DNA from: Ananas comosus
Taxonomy: Eukaryota > Streptophyta > Magnoliopsida > Poales > Bromeliaceae
Length of the DNA: 64,000 nucleotides
Assembly: GCF_001540865.1 (NCBI RefSeq)
Contig: NC_033639.1
Coordinates: 3,812,685-3,876,684 of the forward strand
Direction: 5' to 3'
This document shows, one piece after another, positions 44,690 through 56,418 of this stretch. Below the pieces are notes generated by a model. The model ran no database searches. It was not told the origin of the DNA and was given only the letters and a program-made list of their open reading frames with translations. Position 1 is the stretch's first letter; each line of letters opens with the position of its first letter. Made by a program: the position numbers and the translations under genes.

Positions 44690-45295
44690 TTGGTTTAGAT
44701 AGAATCTTCTTAGAGGTTCGAGTTGAACACTTCATGATTCGGTTCAGATCGGATCCACTTAGGTTCAAGTCGAATCCTTTATAGTTTGATTCAGATCGGA
44801 TCCACTTAGGTTCGAGTTGAATCTTTTATGCTTCGGTTCAGATCGGATCCACTTAAGTTCAAGTTGAATCCCTTATTATTTGGTGTTGAATCCTTTATGG
44901 TTAGGTTCGGCTCGGATCCACTTAGATTCAAGTTGAATCCTTTGTGATTCGGTTCTGATCGGATCTACTTAGGTTCAAGTTGAATCCTTTATAGTTCGTT
45001 CGGATCAGATCCACTTATGTTCAAGTTGAATCTATTATGGTTCGTTTCGGATCGGATCCACATAGGCTCAAGTTGAATCCTTTATGGTTCAGTTTGGATT
45101 GGATCAACTTAGGTTCAAGTTGAATTTTTTATGGTTCGGTTCGGATTGGTTCCACTTCGGTTCAAGTTGAATCCTTTATGATTCGGTTCAGATCAGATCC
45201 ATTTAAGTTCAAGTTGAATCCTTTATGGTTTGGTTCGGATTGAATCTAGTTAGGTTCAAGTTGAATCCTTTATGGTTCAGTTTAAGTAACACCGG
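44690..45295 (+). repeat. Minisatellite block 2, copy B (about 46 bp unit)
   Basis: About 12 units around GGTTCGGATCGGATCCACTT and AGGTTCAAGTTGAATCCTTT. The consensus differs from copy A (GATCC for GACCC, AGG for CGG), so the array has been homogenised separately in each copy. Confidence 0.88.
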
Positions 45296-45429
45296 CTTGT
45301 AATTCGGTTTCGTTTGGTTCGGTTCATACCTTCAATTTAGATTGATCGATCTATGATTCGATTTAAATAGACCCTTTGATTAGATTGGATCGGCCTATCG
45401 TCCGATTGGATTCATCATTATGGTTTGGC

Positions 45430-45932
45430 TCACCCAAGTCAAGCCTATCACAAAGACGGCGACCCGGTTTAATGAATCGGATTCGGGTCAAGTCTATCAC
45501 GAAGACGGCGACCCGGCTTAATAAACCAGACTCGAGTAAATAAACTGAACACCGGTGAAGCCTATCACGAAAATGGCAACCCAGTATAATGATCCGAACT
45601 TGGGTCAAACCTATTACGAAGACGGCGACCCGGCTAAATGAATCGAGCTCGGGTCAAGTCCATCACAAAGATGGTGACCCAACTAAATAAACGAAACTCG
45701 GGTCAAGCCTATCACGAAAGACGGCGACCCGACTAAATGAACCGGACTCAGGTTAAGCCTATCACGAAGACGGTGATCCCCGGCTAAATGAATTGAACTC
45801 GGGTCAAGCCTATCACAAAGACAGCGACTCAGTTTAATTAATCGAACTCGGGTCAAGCCTATCATGAAGACAGCGACCCGATTTAATGAACCGAACTCGA
45901 GTCAAGCCTATCACAAAGTCAGCGACCCGAGA
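45430..45932 (+). repeat. Minisatellite block 3, copy B (about 49 bp unit)
   Basis: About ten units of GGGTCAAGCCTATCACGAAG and ACGGCGACCCGGCTAAATGA, fewer and more diverged than the roughly 23 in copy A. Confidence 0.88.
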
Positions 45933-46409
45933 AAAATATTTATCATGTTATTATAATTTTATTGTTATTATTATCATTGTGGTTCGAATTAGGGTTCAAC
46001 CGTGTCGAGCCTATCGCAAAGACCGCCATTTGATCAACCCAACACAAGGATCCCCACCATCGCTTGTGCACACATATTGTTCTTTTGACGTCATTATAGT
46101 GGAGGCGATGTTGAGGGAGATGGGCTTAACGAATACGCGCGCAAGATGTAGCACCGATTCAATGCCAAATTTGATTGGGTCGACCTATCATGGAGACGGT
46201 CATGTTGACCAAACCGACAGAAAAATCATGACTACACCGTTTACACACATACACCAATTGGTAGTCATCATAGAAAAGAAAAAGAAAAGGAGGCTATAGG
46301 CCTCCTCGTGCGTTGCTGAAGTCGTCGTCATTGTTGTGTGCTATCGCCGAATGAAAGAGCCAAGCTTTTTTTTTTTTTTTTTTGGTATGGATTGGGGGAA
46401 GGGTGTGCA

Positions 46410-47787
46410 TGTTGGAAAATCTTTCTGATCTTTTAATAAAATTTTCTTTACAAGCAATTCAAAAGTTTAATTTTAGCTTTAGGAAAATTTTGAACAAAAT
46501 TAAATAATAAATACTGCAGATCTAGAAGAGGATTAATAAAGGCTTGGGATCGAGGCGTGCAGAGCACTGTCCTAGAAGAAAGATTGCCTCTCCACGTGCG
46601 AGGCTTCCCGGTAATCACTTTCAGCGATATAACGTCCACGTTCCACCCCGTCGGCATGCTTTCAAAGTGACGCAAGATGAACCCAACAAGCTTTAGGAGA
46701 TCCAAAGAAATATTAGAAAGCTTGGTGAAAAGTAGCGCAAAAGATCAATGGCGAGAAACAGAAGAAACAAAGGTAGGGATTAGGGTTTTTGCTCTCAGGC
46801 ACTACAACAGAATTAGGTTATAGGGACACATATTTGGAACACTTTTGTGTAAGTATCCCATTTATGCCAAAACTTAAAAAAAAATCTACTAATGCCTAAA
46901 TATAAAGTCCAATCCAATAAAAAATAAAAGGTTACTCTACTCAACCCACCCCACTAAGCCCATTCGGCCCGATTACAAACAGAAAAGAAAAAAAAAAGAA
47001 AAATCGATTATCATTTTCCCTTCCCCCCTCACTCAATCGACTGAAATCCTAGACGAAAATCCCTTCCTCTCATCCTTCTCCGCCATCGCAGCCAACGAGG
47101 TAGAGTTCCGGCAGTTGCTAAATGCTTAAATAAATGTTGGTAAATTAGCAGCACTTTTTTGGGTTATAGCGACACTCTTTAACTGTCACTATATACCTAG
47201 CGACCCCACATATAGCAACACTTTTTAAAAGTGTCGGCAATTTAGCCAGTAGCACTTTTTTTGACCTGTACTGACATTTAAAAGTGTCGTTATAGACCGT
47301 TTTTGTTGTAGTGAGGTAAGCACCGGGTTGAGATTGAACTCTTACAACCTCCTCCAATATATATCCAAGGCAAAAGATCGCGCTTCAACAGGTTAATTCC
47401 ATGCAGTGCAAGATAAGCCTACAAGTCCGTAATATACGAGATACGGTTTAGGGCTCCAAAAAAATAAGATAAACCAAAAATAAAAAATAAAAAATAAAAA
47501 CAAAATAAAATAAATCGGGTTCCTGGACCGCGTGCTCCGCCGCTCGTGCTCGAGCTTGTGTTGTGCGTGTGTGCATTTAATCGAGAGCATAACTCTCATT
47601 TTCTCCTAAGCAACTAGTTTGAGAATGAAGTAAATAACAACAATATACTTCTAATTTTCAATGTGGGACTAATTCTTACATGTAGAAACTTTAGTATGGG
47701 CTTACAGGCAAGGCCCATCAAGTATTGGGCTATCCAAGAGGCTTAATAAGTTTTTAAATTACCAAAAGACCCAAATAAAATCTAATA
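46410..47787. mobile_element. Solo LTR with nested CACTA, inside copy B
   Basis: TGTTGGAAAATC to AAATCTAATA (ancestrally probably CTAACA), with the perfect 5-bp duplication GTGCA (46405-46409 and 47788-47792). Sequence on either side joins to match copy A, which independently confirms the insertion. Without its CACTA passenger the LTR is about 860 bp. The frame at 46448-46705 is incidental. Confidence 0.83.
46800..47313 (+). mobile_element. CACTA mini-element (copy 5)
   Basis: 514 bp from CACTACAACAGAATTAGG to TTTTTGTTGTAGTG, with the perfect target duplication AGG (46797-46799, 47314-47316). Nested in a solo LTR that is itself nested in minisatellite copy B. Confidence 0.94.
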
Positions 47788-47792
47788 GTGCA

Positions 47793-48395
47793 CACAACAC
47801 ACCCCCTTCCCTTTGTTGCTGCCAACGAGCAGAGGAGAGAAAGGGGAAGACCCCCCTGTACACGTGTGGGAGGGAACAAAAAAGAAAATTTTTTTATCGC
47901 TTTTTTCGCTGTTCTTCTTCTCTTTTTTTCTTTTTTTTTTTTCTTCACAGTTCTCTAAAGCTCTTTTTCTCCTTCTCTTCCAACAAAAATAAAAAAAAAA
48001 CTCCTCTCTTACTATTGGATCTAATTTATAGGGATGCAAGAATCATTTATTTTTTAAGAAATAATTCAAAATAAATCTCCTGAAAAGAAAGTTTATTATC
48101 CTTTATGTTTTATAAGGAACTAGATACTTAATCAAATAATAAGTACCATTTTTAGATATCTTCCTTTTTATTATTATTATTATTATTATTCTGTTTGAAA
48201 CAACAAAGAGATTTTATTTTTCTTCTTCTTTTCTTTTCTTTTTTCTGGAAATAACAAAGATTTTTTTTTTTTCGCTTTCCTTCTTTTTTTTCTTTTTTTT
48301 TTTGCTTTCTTTCCTGTTTCTTTTTTTTTTTTGCTTTCCTTCCTTATTTTCTTTTTCTTTCCTTCTTTTTCTTTTGATGAATCCAAATAAGGTAG
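47793..48395. other. End of copy B and long pyrimidine-rich tracts
   Basis: 47793-47880 continues the minisatellite element. Then come T/C runs (47880-47990 and 48225-48375) with an AT-rich part between. Lys- and Glu-rich reverse frames here (for example 48186-48386) are read-throughs of low-complexity sequence, not genes. Confidence 0.6.
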
Positions 48396-48400
48396 GATTT

Positions 48401-48815
48401 TGTGAGACCCAAGTAGTCCTATATATGAAATATAATAGGGCTAAACTCTTAACCCGGGTTAAACATTTTGGGTGGTGGCAAGGCCTAAGAGGTTAAGAGA
48501 GTTAAGCGTGCTAGGACGGGCCGGAAGTGTGAGATGAGTTTCGACTGAGCCGGGGTCGGAATAACAAGGCTAGCGAGACGTGTATCACATCGGCTGGTAC
48601 TTATGAGTCTAAGCCTGACGAGAACGTTAGGGCTTAAATGGGGGAAGATTGTGAGACCCTAGGTAGTCCTATATATGAAATATAATAGGGCTAAACTCTT
48701 AACCCGATTTAAGCATTTTGGGTGATGGCAAGCTCCAAGAGGTTAAGAGAGTTAAGCGTGCTAGGATGGGAGTAGTTCTAGAATGGGTAACCCCCTGAGA
48801 AGTTGGGGCGTCACA
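48401..48815 (+). mobile_element. Cassandra-type TRIM, copy 2, left LTR partly deleted
   Basis: TGTGAGACCC to GGGGCGTCACA, flanked by GATTT (48396-48400) and GATTC (48816-48820), a target duplication with one change. The right LTR (48650-48815) has the complete 5S-derived part (GTTAAGCGTGCTAGGATGGG, then GAATGGGTAACCCCC). The left LTR stops after GTTAAGCGTGCTAGGACGGG and passes straight into internal sequence, so its terminal 5S segment and the primer-binding site are deleted. Orientation is opposite to the copy at 3979. Confidence 0.9.
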
Positions 48816-48820
48816 GATTC

Positions 48821-50559
48821 CTATTTTAATTACTCTTCCCTTTTACTTTTATTAGTAAAGGCCCGCGCTTCGCGGCGGTATGCAAGCATCCAAATAAGCA
48901 GAGCAGTGAGAACTGTTCAGATAAGTAACCATCCAAATAAGTAGAGCATCTAAAATTTCAACCGTAGTATAAAATGAATGCTTGAAAAAGAGATGAAAAG
49001 TTCTATACTAAATCAGCATGTGGAAACCAAACCAAACAGTATGCATGAATGAGTATAGAAATGAATAAATATAGGCTGCTCAGCCTTCCCTGGCTATCGA
49101 GCATTATTAAATTAGCTCCGAAGCCTTCTTGATTAATAGCTTTGATTGAATTAGAGTCCATATGCATGTCGAAACCGTCCTTAGTACAAATGAGAGCAAC
49201 TGGTTGCCCATGAAGTAGGCCATCCAAAGTTTCCTCATCACTAATCAAGAAGGCTCAGACCCCTATCAATTATCGCAACCATCTGAGATTCAAATGGAAG
49301 GTCATCATAGCATGGGACAAAAGAAGGGTAAGCAAAGACTCGGAAAATAGAAGGGTCAAATTCTGGTGACACTCGAGTCATCACAGCATGGCTAAAAAAG
49401 AGGCGTAAGCAAAATATTTGAAAAGCGACAGAACATGATTATAAACCACAAAGGGCACATCTATGAAGAGGAGCAAAGAACCTACAACCAGCAGGAAGGC
49501 GCAGGAAACCTGCAGAACCAAATTCCTTTCATCTATCATCATTGCCTAGAAAATACATTAATAAAATTAGTATTAATTACAAATATATTCAATTATTCTA
49601 AATTGCTTAAATTTTATTTAAAAAGTCCATAAGCAAGAATCACACCAAACAATGGTATAAATTCTAATATAAAGACCTACGAAAAAGAGGGGAGAAAAAA
49701 AAGTAAGGGGGGAAAAAATTAGTATTAAAAAAATTAATGCACAAAAATGTAAGGCTTAGTTAAGTTGGTTTGGCAAATTTGTTCATAAGCATAGGCTAGT
49801 AGGACCAATAGACTGTCGTAGGAGCAAAATGTGGGCTACCACGAAGGATAAGAAGCGCGGAACCACCAAAGATAAAAATAATAGGAAGTGGTTGCCTCTG
49901 AGCAGGCCGTCCAAACTTCCCCTTGTTCGAAGCAAAAAATTTTTCAGTTTCCTCAACTTATCGTCAGGCCGAGTAAACTCCCACTTGTTCAAAGCAAAAA
50001 ATCCCCACGTTTTTCTCAACTTATCATCATCACCTCAAAGAAGAGCTAGTAAATAGAAAGAAACACCAAGGAATGAAGGCGCTTTCCTCAACTTATCATC
50101 ATTGCCTCAAAGAAAATCTAGTAAACAGAAAAGAACACCAAGGAATGAAGGAAACCAAGTAATATCAGTAAAATAACGATGTATTGAAGCAGTGCAACCC
50201 ATCCAAAGTTACTCCATTCAATGCCAAACAAAAATAGGAATAGAAAACTTCAGTACGACCAAATGCTTGTAAAGCTGGTTGCCCACAAATTATCCGACCA
50301 TCAAACAGAAATAAAATGCCCGAGAGTCATATTTGGCCACCAATTAAACATCAGGTGATCCAAACCCACAACCCACACCTCATGTAAAAAAAGATTGTAA
50401 AAAGAGAGCTGACAGCAAATTCTGAATCACCAGGAAGGCATCACATGTGCACACTTAAAATTATAGAGTAGCAAAACAGCAAGTTGACAATGATGGTTAC
50501 TTGTGGAGTCATCCATTATGCATGATCTAAGGGATGCATGCTAGGATTGATCTAATGAC
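48821..50559. other. Non-coding DNA with degenerate internal repeats
   Basis: Near 48855-48880, AAAGGCCCGCGCTTCGCGGC can form a short GC hairpin in AT-rich DNA. About 72 bp is tandemly duplicated at 50015-50150 (CTCAACTTATCATCAT..CACCAAGGAATGAAGG). Three spaced segments resembling GGTTGCCC-x-AGGCCATCCAAAG occur near 49200, 49890 and 50278. The reverse frame 49003-49248 contains one of them and has no known domain. Confidence 0.4.
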
Positions 50560-52461
50560 TAAGAAGGTTATAACAAATGAACACTTATCGGGTGCAAGAC
50601 AGCGCGAGAAATTTGGGAGACTCTAGATGGGTTGATGAATAAAAAGAACAATGCTCGGCTACAGCTCCTTGAGAATGAGTTAGCTAATACCATTCAAGGT
50701 GATCTCTCTATCTCCCAATATTTCTTAAAGGTCAAAAATCTTTGTTCGGAAATTTCGGCGTTGGATTCGGATGAGCTTATTTCGGAGGCGCGGATGAAAC
50801 GTAACATTATCTGCGGTCTCAACAAAGAGTACCATGCTTTTATTACGTCTATTCAACGGTGGCAAAGACAACCTTCTTTGGTGGAGTTTGAGAACCTTCT
50901 TGCTTCCCAAGAGTTGCTCGCTCGACAAATGGCCGGGTGTTCTATTTCCGGGGGCAATGGGGAGGTCTTGTTCGTTGGAAATAAGAAAGGTCACAACCGA
51001 GAAGAGAAGAAGAAAGATCATAAGAAAGATGGAGAGTCCACTTCTATTGGTGAGAGGAAGTGGAAGAAAGTGATCAAGTGTTATCGATGTGGCAAGCTAG
51101 GCCATATCAAGAAGAACTGTCGAGTCAAGTTGAAGGAAGGAAACGTTGCCGACAAATGTACCGGCTCTCATGAAGTGGAAGATTGGGGAAATTGCTTCAT
51201 GGCGGAGACTTCTACTATTGGAGCCTCGACTTCTATTAATTATGAAGAAGATTGGATCGTGGACTCCAGATGCGGTCATCATCTCACCGGCAATGACTCT
51301 AAGTTCTTGAGCCTTCAGAGACATGAAGGCAATGATGCTATTATTACGGCGAATAACACCATTCACTCGGTGGAGCATGAAGGTCCGGTTACTATTAAGG
51401 GCAGCAACAATGGCAATCCTATCACTCTTAATAGCGTCTATCATGTGCCGGGGATGAAGAAGAACCTTTTCTCTGTCACAAATGCCGTGGACGCAGGACA
51501 CTATGTTTTGTTCGGGCCTCAAGACGTGAAGTTTTTAAAGAACATCACCGACTTGCAAGCGGAGGTGGTTCACACCGGTGCAAGGGTAAATGATTTATTT
51601 GTTTTATCGGCTTCGATTTCTTCTTCTTATGTTGATAAGATGAAAACAAATAATGGGATTGCCATATGGCATGCAAGATTGGGGCACCTTAGTATGGATA
51701 AACTCAAGGTTTTGGTGTCAAAAAATTTGGTGAATGGTTTACCCAATCTTGCTACCTTTGGTAGTAGTGAATTGTGTGAAGGATGTCAATATGGAAAGGC
51801 ACATCGCCTTCCATTTGATAAGTCCGTCACTAAAAGTAAAGCTCCATTGGATCTTGTCCATTGTGACTTGATGGGTCCTACTTCGACACCTTATTCGGGC
51901 TATCGTTACATGTTATTATTTGTTGACGATTTCACAAGATATACTTGGGTGTATTTTGTCAAGGAGAAGTCCGAGGTATTTTCTAAGTTCATAGAGCTCA
52001 AAGAGACAGTTGAAGGTGTGGTCAATCGCAAGATCAAATGTTTGCGTACCGACAACGGTGGCGAGTTCACTTCAAATGAGTTCTTCTCTTTTTGCCGCCA
52101 ACAAGGAATCAAATGGGAGCTTTCTTGTGCTTACACCCCTCAACAAAATGGAGTCGCAGAGAGAAAAATTCGGCATCTCGTGGAGACATGCAAGTCTTGG
52201 TTGCATACGAAGAATTTACCCAAAGCCTTGTGGGTGGAGGGTATGGCATGTGCGGCATATGTGATAAATCGTGTGCCTTTATGTCCAACCAACTTCAAGT
52301 CTCCTTATGAGTTGATGTGGGGTGAGAAACCTAATGTTAAGCACTTTAAAGTTTTTGGCTCTACTTGTTATGTTCATGTTCCAGGTAACTTGAGAGGCAA
52401 GCTTGATCCAAAAGCTAAGAAGTGCATATTCATTGGCTATGACGAGAGGAAGAAAGGATGG

Positions 52462-53107
52462 TGTCACGCCCCGCCCCGAAACCACTACCAAATTGGCACG
52501 GCTCGGCCGCGGCGGCGGACCGCCGAACGGACAGCACCTCCCTTGTCCGCTCAAGGCTCAACGACAGAAAAGTGTACAAGAATTTACCCAGGACTTTAAA
52601 TTCTAAACATACACATTCAACGAGGGCACAAACAGTGCCAACAACAAGAAGAGCAAGCAATCCACAAGATATACGAGTGAAATAAAGAGAGTACTTACTA
52701 ACTATTACAATAGTTACATTCTTTACCTTTACATCATTTTTCAAGATGAATACATTTGATCCTCAAAATACATAGCTCTCCAATCTCACCTACATGAATC
52801 ACTCTCGATACATAGGTGTACTAATGCAAAAGGGAAAGCTACTACACTACCACGGCCTCACTGATCGGGCGCGATGCCCTTGCCGCGGTCCTCTCTCTGC
52901 AGCCCTGAACCTACCACTGGAAATAGAGTGGGGTGAGAACTATCTTCCATAGTTCCCAGTGNTTGCCTCATTTGCTCTCGCGGACTCAACTCCAAGGCAC
53001 TTTTTGTGCTTTGGATATTCCCAACTCCCACAAAGGGCATTCTCTCGACAGTCAGTCGATTCTGGACAAAGTACAATCCTCGGATTTCGAGAATTCACTT
53101 CCTTACA
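52462..53107 (-). mobile_element. Gypsy-type solo LTR inside the copia integrase/RT region
   Basis: TGTCACGCCCCG to CTTACA, with the perfect 5-bp duplication GATGG (52457-52461 and 53108-53112). Deleting it restores the copia frame exactly. The left part matches the end of the reverse gypsy LTR at 21907 (TGTCACGCCCCG; later ATAGTTCCCAGTG). The N at 52962 lies inside, so the real LTR is probably much longer than the 646 bp shown. Confidence 0.88.
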
Positions 53108-54278
53108 GATGGAAATGCATGGAACCGGAGACCAAAAAATTTGTGGTCTCAAGGGATGTGGTGTTCGACGAGTTATCTTCTTACTACTCTCCTCAATCCA
53201 CTTCTACAATAGAGGTGATGAGCCATGCACAAGTAGAGATGGTGCCTCAAGTAAGCGAAAGCATGCAAGTTCCTTCTAGTGCTCCTACTTCCCCCATTTC
53301 GGCTTCTATTTTGGAGAGGGAGCAAAGTCCAAGGGGGAGCCATGATAATGAAGATCATCAAGAAGAAATACAATTACTTCGACGTTCACAAAGAAATATT
53401 GTGAAGCCGGTTCGCTATCGGGACGGGAACCTTGTGAGTATGGTTTCTTGTTTTTTTGCCGGTCCTATTGATGAACTTGAACCTTCTAGTTTCAGCGAAG
53501 CACATGGTGTGAAAGAATGGGATGATGCTATGGATGAAGAAATGAAGGCACTCATCAAGAACGAGACGTGGGATCTTGTTCCAAAATCTGAAGATGTGAA
53601 GCCAATCACTTGCAAATGGGTTTATAAAGTGAAGCGCAACCCAAATGGCAGCGTTGCTCGCTACAAAGCTCGACTTGTGGCGAGGGGTTTTTCACAAAAA
53701 TATGGCGAAGATTATGAAGAAACCTTCAGCCCCGTTGCTAAAATGACTTCCGTTCGTGTGGTGATATCCTTGGCGGCTAGTCTTGGCTGGAAGTTATGGC
53801 AACTTGACGTGAAGAATGCATTCTTATATGGAGAGATTGACAAAGACATGTACATGGAGCAACCGCCGGGCTATGTTTCGGAAATTCATCCGGATTATAT
53901 TTGCAAGCTTAAGAAGGCTCTTTATGGGTTGAAGCAAGCGCCAAGGGCATGGTATGGTAAAATTGCCGAATATTTACAATTTTGTGGTTATCTTGCTTCT
54001 AATTCCGATTCTAGCTTGTTTATCAAGAAAGTTGGAAACTTGCATTTTATTGTTTTCTTGTATGTGGATGACATGATCGTCACCGGCAATAGTGATGGAG
54101 AAGTTGCAAGACTTCGAGCCGAGCTCTCTATTCGGTTCGAAATGAAGGACTTAGGTGAGCTTCACCATTTTCTTGGGTTGGAGGTGGAGAAAGTGGAGAA
54201 TGGAATTTTCTTGCATCAAAAAGGCTATGCTCAAAAAATTGTTGGAAGGTTTGGTATGATAAGTACGAAGTGGTGCTC

Positions 54279-54844
54279 TACTCCACTTGATACCAATATA
54301 AAGTTACAATGAGAAGAAGGCAAGCTTCTCCCGAATCCTCAACCATATCGAGCATTTGTTGGAAGTCTTATTTATTTGACTATAACAAGACCGAACATTG
54401 GATTTGTTTTCAGTCTTGTGAGTCGCTACATGCAATCTCCAAAGAATCCTCACCCCGAAACGACAAAGAGGATATTAAAATATATATGTTAATTCTACTC
54501 TTGATTCTGGTTTACTTTTCAGGAATGGAGTTTCTTTTCTATTGCAAGGTTATGCGGATGCCGACTTGGGAGGGGATTTAGATGATTGACGATCTACATC
54601 GGGCTATGTATTTTCATGTGGCTTAGTGGCTATCTCTTGGTATAGCAAGAAGCAAGACTCGGTATTGCTATCTACTATGGAGGCTGAATGCAAGGGATCA
54701 TCATTGGCCACCAAAGAATGCGTTTGGTTGCGGTAGTTGGTCAAAGATGTTCATTCATTTCTTTTCCAACCACAATTATGATGACAATCAAAGTGCGCTA
54801 AAACTGCCAATCAATCTAGTTTGTCATGCATGGTCAAAGCATAT
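54279..54844 (+). repeat. First copy of duplicated copia RNase H segment
   Basis: About 566 bp from CTCTACTCCACTTGATACC to TGGTCAAAGCATAT matches 54846-55411 with scattered substitutions. This copy has several stops (first at 54309-54311) and lies directly before the N. It is either a second, older copia copy joined by the assembler or a true duplication. Confidence 0.8.
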
Positions 54845-55586
54845 NTGCTCTACTCCACTTGATACTAATATTAAGTTACGACGAGAAGAAGGCAAACTTC
54901 TCCCGGATCCTCAACCATATCGAGCACTTGTTGGAAGTCTTATTTATTTGACTATTACAAGACCGGACATTGCGTTTGTCGTCGGTCTTGTGAGTCGCTA
55001 CATGCAATCTCCAAGGAAGCCTCACCTCGAAGCGGCAAAGCGAATATTAAAATATGTTAACTCTACTCTTGATTTTGGCTTACTTTTCAGGAATGGAGTT
55101 TCTTTTATATTGCAAGGTTATGCGGATGCGGACTTAGGAGGGGATTTGGATGATCGACGATCTACATCGGGCTATATGTTTACATGTGGCTCAGCGGCTA
55201 TCTCTTGGTGTAGCAAGAAGCAAGATTCGGTGTCACTCTCTACCACGGAGGCCGAATATATGGCATCCTCGTTAGCCGCTCAAGAATGTGTTTGGTTGCG
55301 GCGGTTGGTCGAAGATGTTCATTCATCAATTTCTTCCCCGACTATAATTTTTGGTGATAATCAAAGCGCACTAAAGCTTGCAACCAATCCAGTTTGTCAT
55401 GCGCGCTCAAAGCATATTGAGATCGAGCATCATTTTATCCGTGAGAAAGTTCTTCAAAACATTATTCATGTGGAAGAAGTTCAAAGTAAAGACAATTGCG
55501 CGGATATCTACACCAAGTCGCTTTCTAAAGGACCATTAGAACTACTTCGCGGCAAGCTCGGACTTGTTTTCTAAAAATTCACTTTA

Positions 55587-56354
55587 AGGGGGAGTGTTAA
55601 GTTTTAAAGTGAATTTTTTATCTTTTATTTGTTTAAGTTATGTTTTTGTATGTGTTCTCATAACTTGCTCATGCATCTCACATAGCCCAAAAATCATCCA
55701 TACATATATGTTGACTTACATCTACACCTTCAACCTTTCAACAACCATTCATAAATATACTACACTTTCCAATTACACCCTTTTATGAGTATAGAGTAGA
55801 GTTGAGTCGTGGATTTGGTGAATGACCGCATACTCAAGTTTTCTTCACATGATCGATCTTGTGGGTTTTTACTCCACTACAGGAAATATCTTATTTAACG
55901 AAAGGGAGTACCGTCGTTGATAACCCATATTTCCGTCGTTAAAGGTTATTACCGACGGAAATTCCATCCGTCGTGACCCGTCGTAAAAGCTTCCTTCGTT
56001 AAAAATAGTGACGACCAAAATGAACTGCTAGTCGTTATATACTATTAACGACCACATTATTTACCGTCGTTATTTAGCTACATTAGTAACCACTCTATTT
56101 TACAATAACGACCAGTTATACTATCGTAATAGACATTACAAAAACTATAATTATCCTATCCATAGTGTTAATAACGACCAAATGTTTCATCGTTAATATT
56201 ACTAACGGCCGTATTTCCCGTCGTTAAAAGCATTTCATAAGGTGAAGAAAATAACAAAACAACGACCAATCTTCCCGTCGTTAATGTCCAAATATTGAAT
56301 TTGGATAATTTATTTTTGGCCATTTATTTAACAACAAATAATTTACATACACAA

Positions 56355-56418
<64 letters not shown>

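Larger units (their letters stand above)
42990..46409 (+). repeat. Three-block minisatellite element, copy B
   Basis: Colinear with copy A from CACGAACGAACCAGTCCCGT (about 43036) through three minisatellite blocks to AATGAAAGAGCCAAGC (about 46351). It is then interrupted by a solo LTR at 46410 and resumes at 47793 with GTTGCTGCCAACGAGCAGAG and TGTACACGTGTGGGAGG, matching copy A's end before its N. The three block types keep their order, but copy numbers differ greatly between the copies. The 3' non-repeat part retains GTGTCGAGCCTATCGCAAAG and GGTCGACCTATCATGGAGAC. Confidence 0.75.
50560..55574 (+). pseudogene. Ty1/copia gag-pol, 5' truncated and disrupted
   Basis: The frame is open from about 50581 (CKTAREIWETL), upstream of the first Met at 50632, but the N-terminal half of gag and the 5' LTR are missing. 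In order: gag; zinc knuckle C-YRC-GKLGH-IKKNC; protease where Asp-Ser-Gly has become IVDSRCGHH, losing the catalytic Gly; integrase zinc domain HARLGH...C-EGC; integrase core (VHCDLMG, RTDNGGEF, PQQNGVAERK). A solo LTR breaks the frame after ERKKGW, and it resumes exactly with KCMEPETKKF. Reverse transcriptase follows (KWVYKVKRNPNGS, QLDVKNAFLYG, YVDDMIVTG), then TGA at 54309. An RNase H segment appears twice around an N at 54845; the second copy (54846-55574) is open and has [13 protein letters not shown] and GDNQSALKL. Not functional as assembled. Confidence 0.9.

Noticed and set aside
48186..48386. Lys/Glu-rich reverse frames
   Set aside because: These are translations of a T/C-rich low-complexity tract.
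48855..48880. Helitron terminus (GC hairpin CCCGCGCTTCGCGG)
   Set aside because: The hairpin is suggestive, but I could not pair it with a CTRR end or a matching TC start, so no element can be supported.
52933..53107. N-terminal part of a long copia frame starting at 52933
   Set aside because: These codons belong to the inserted solo LTR and cross an N. Copia coding resumes only at about 53108.
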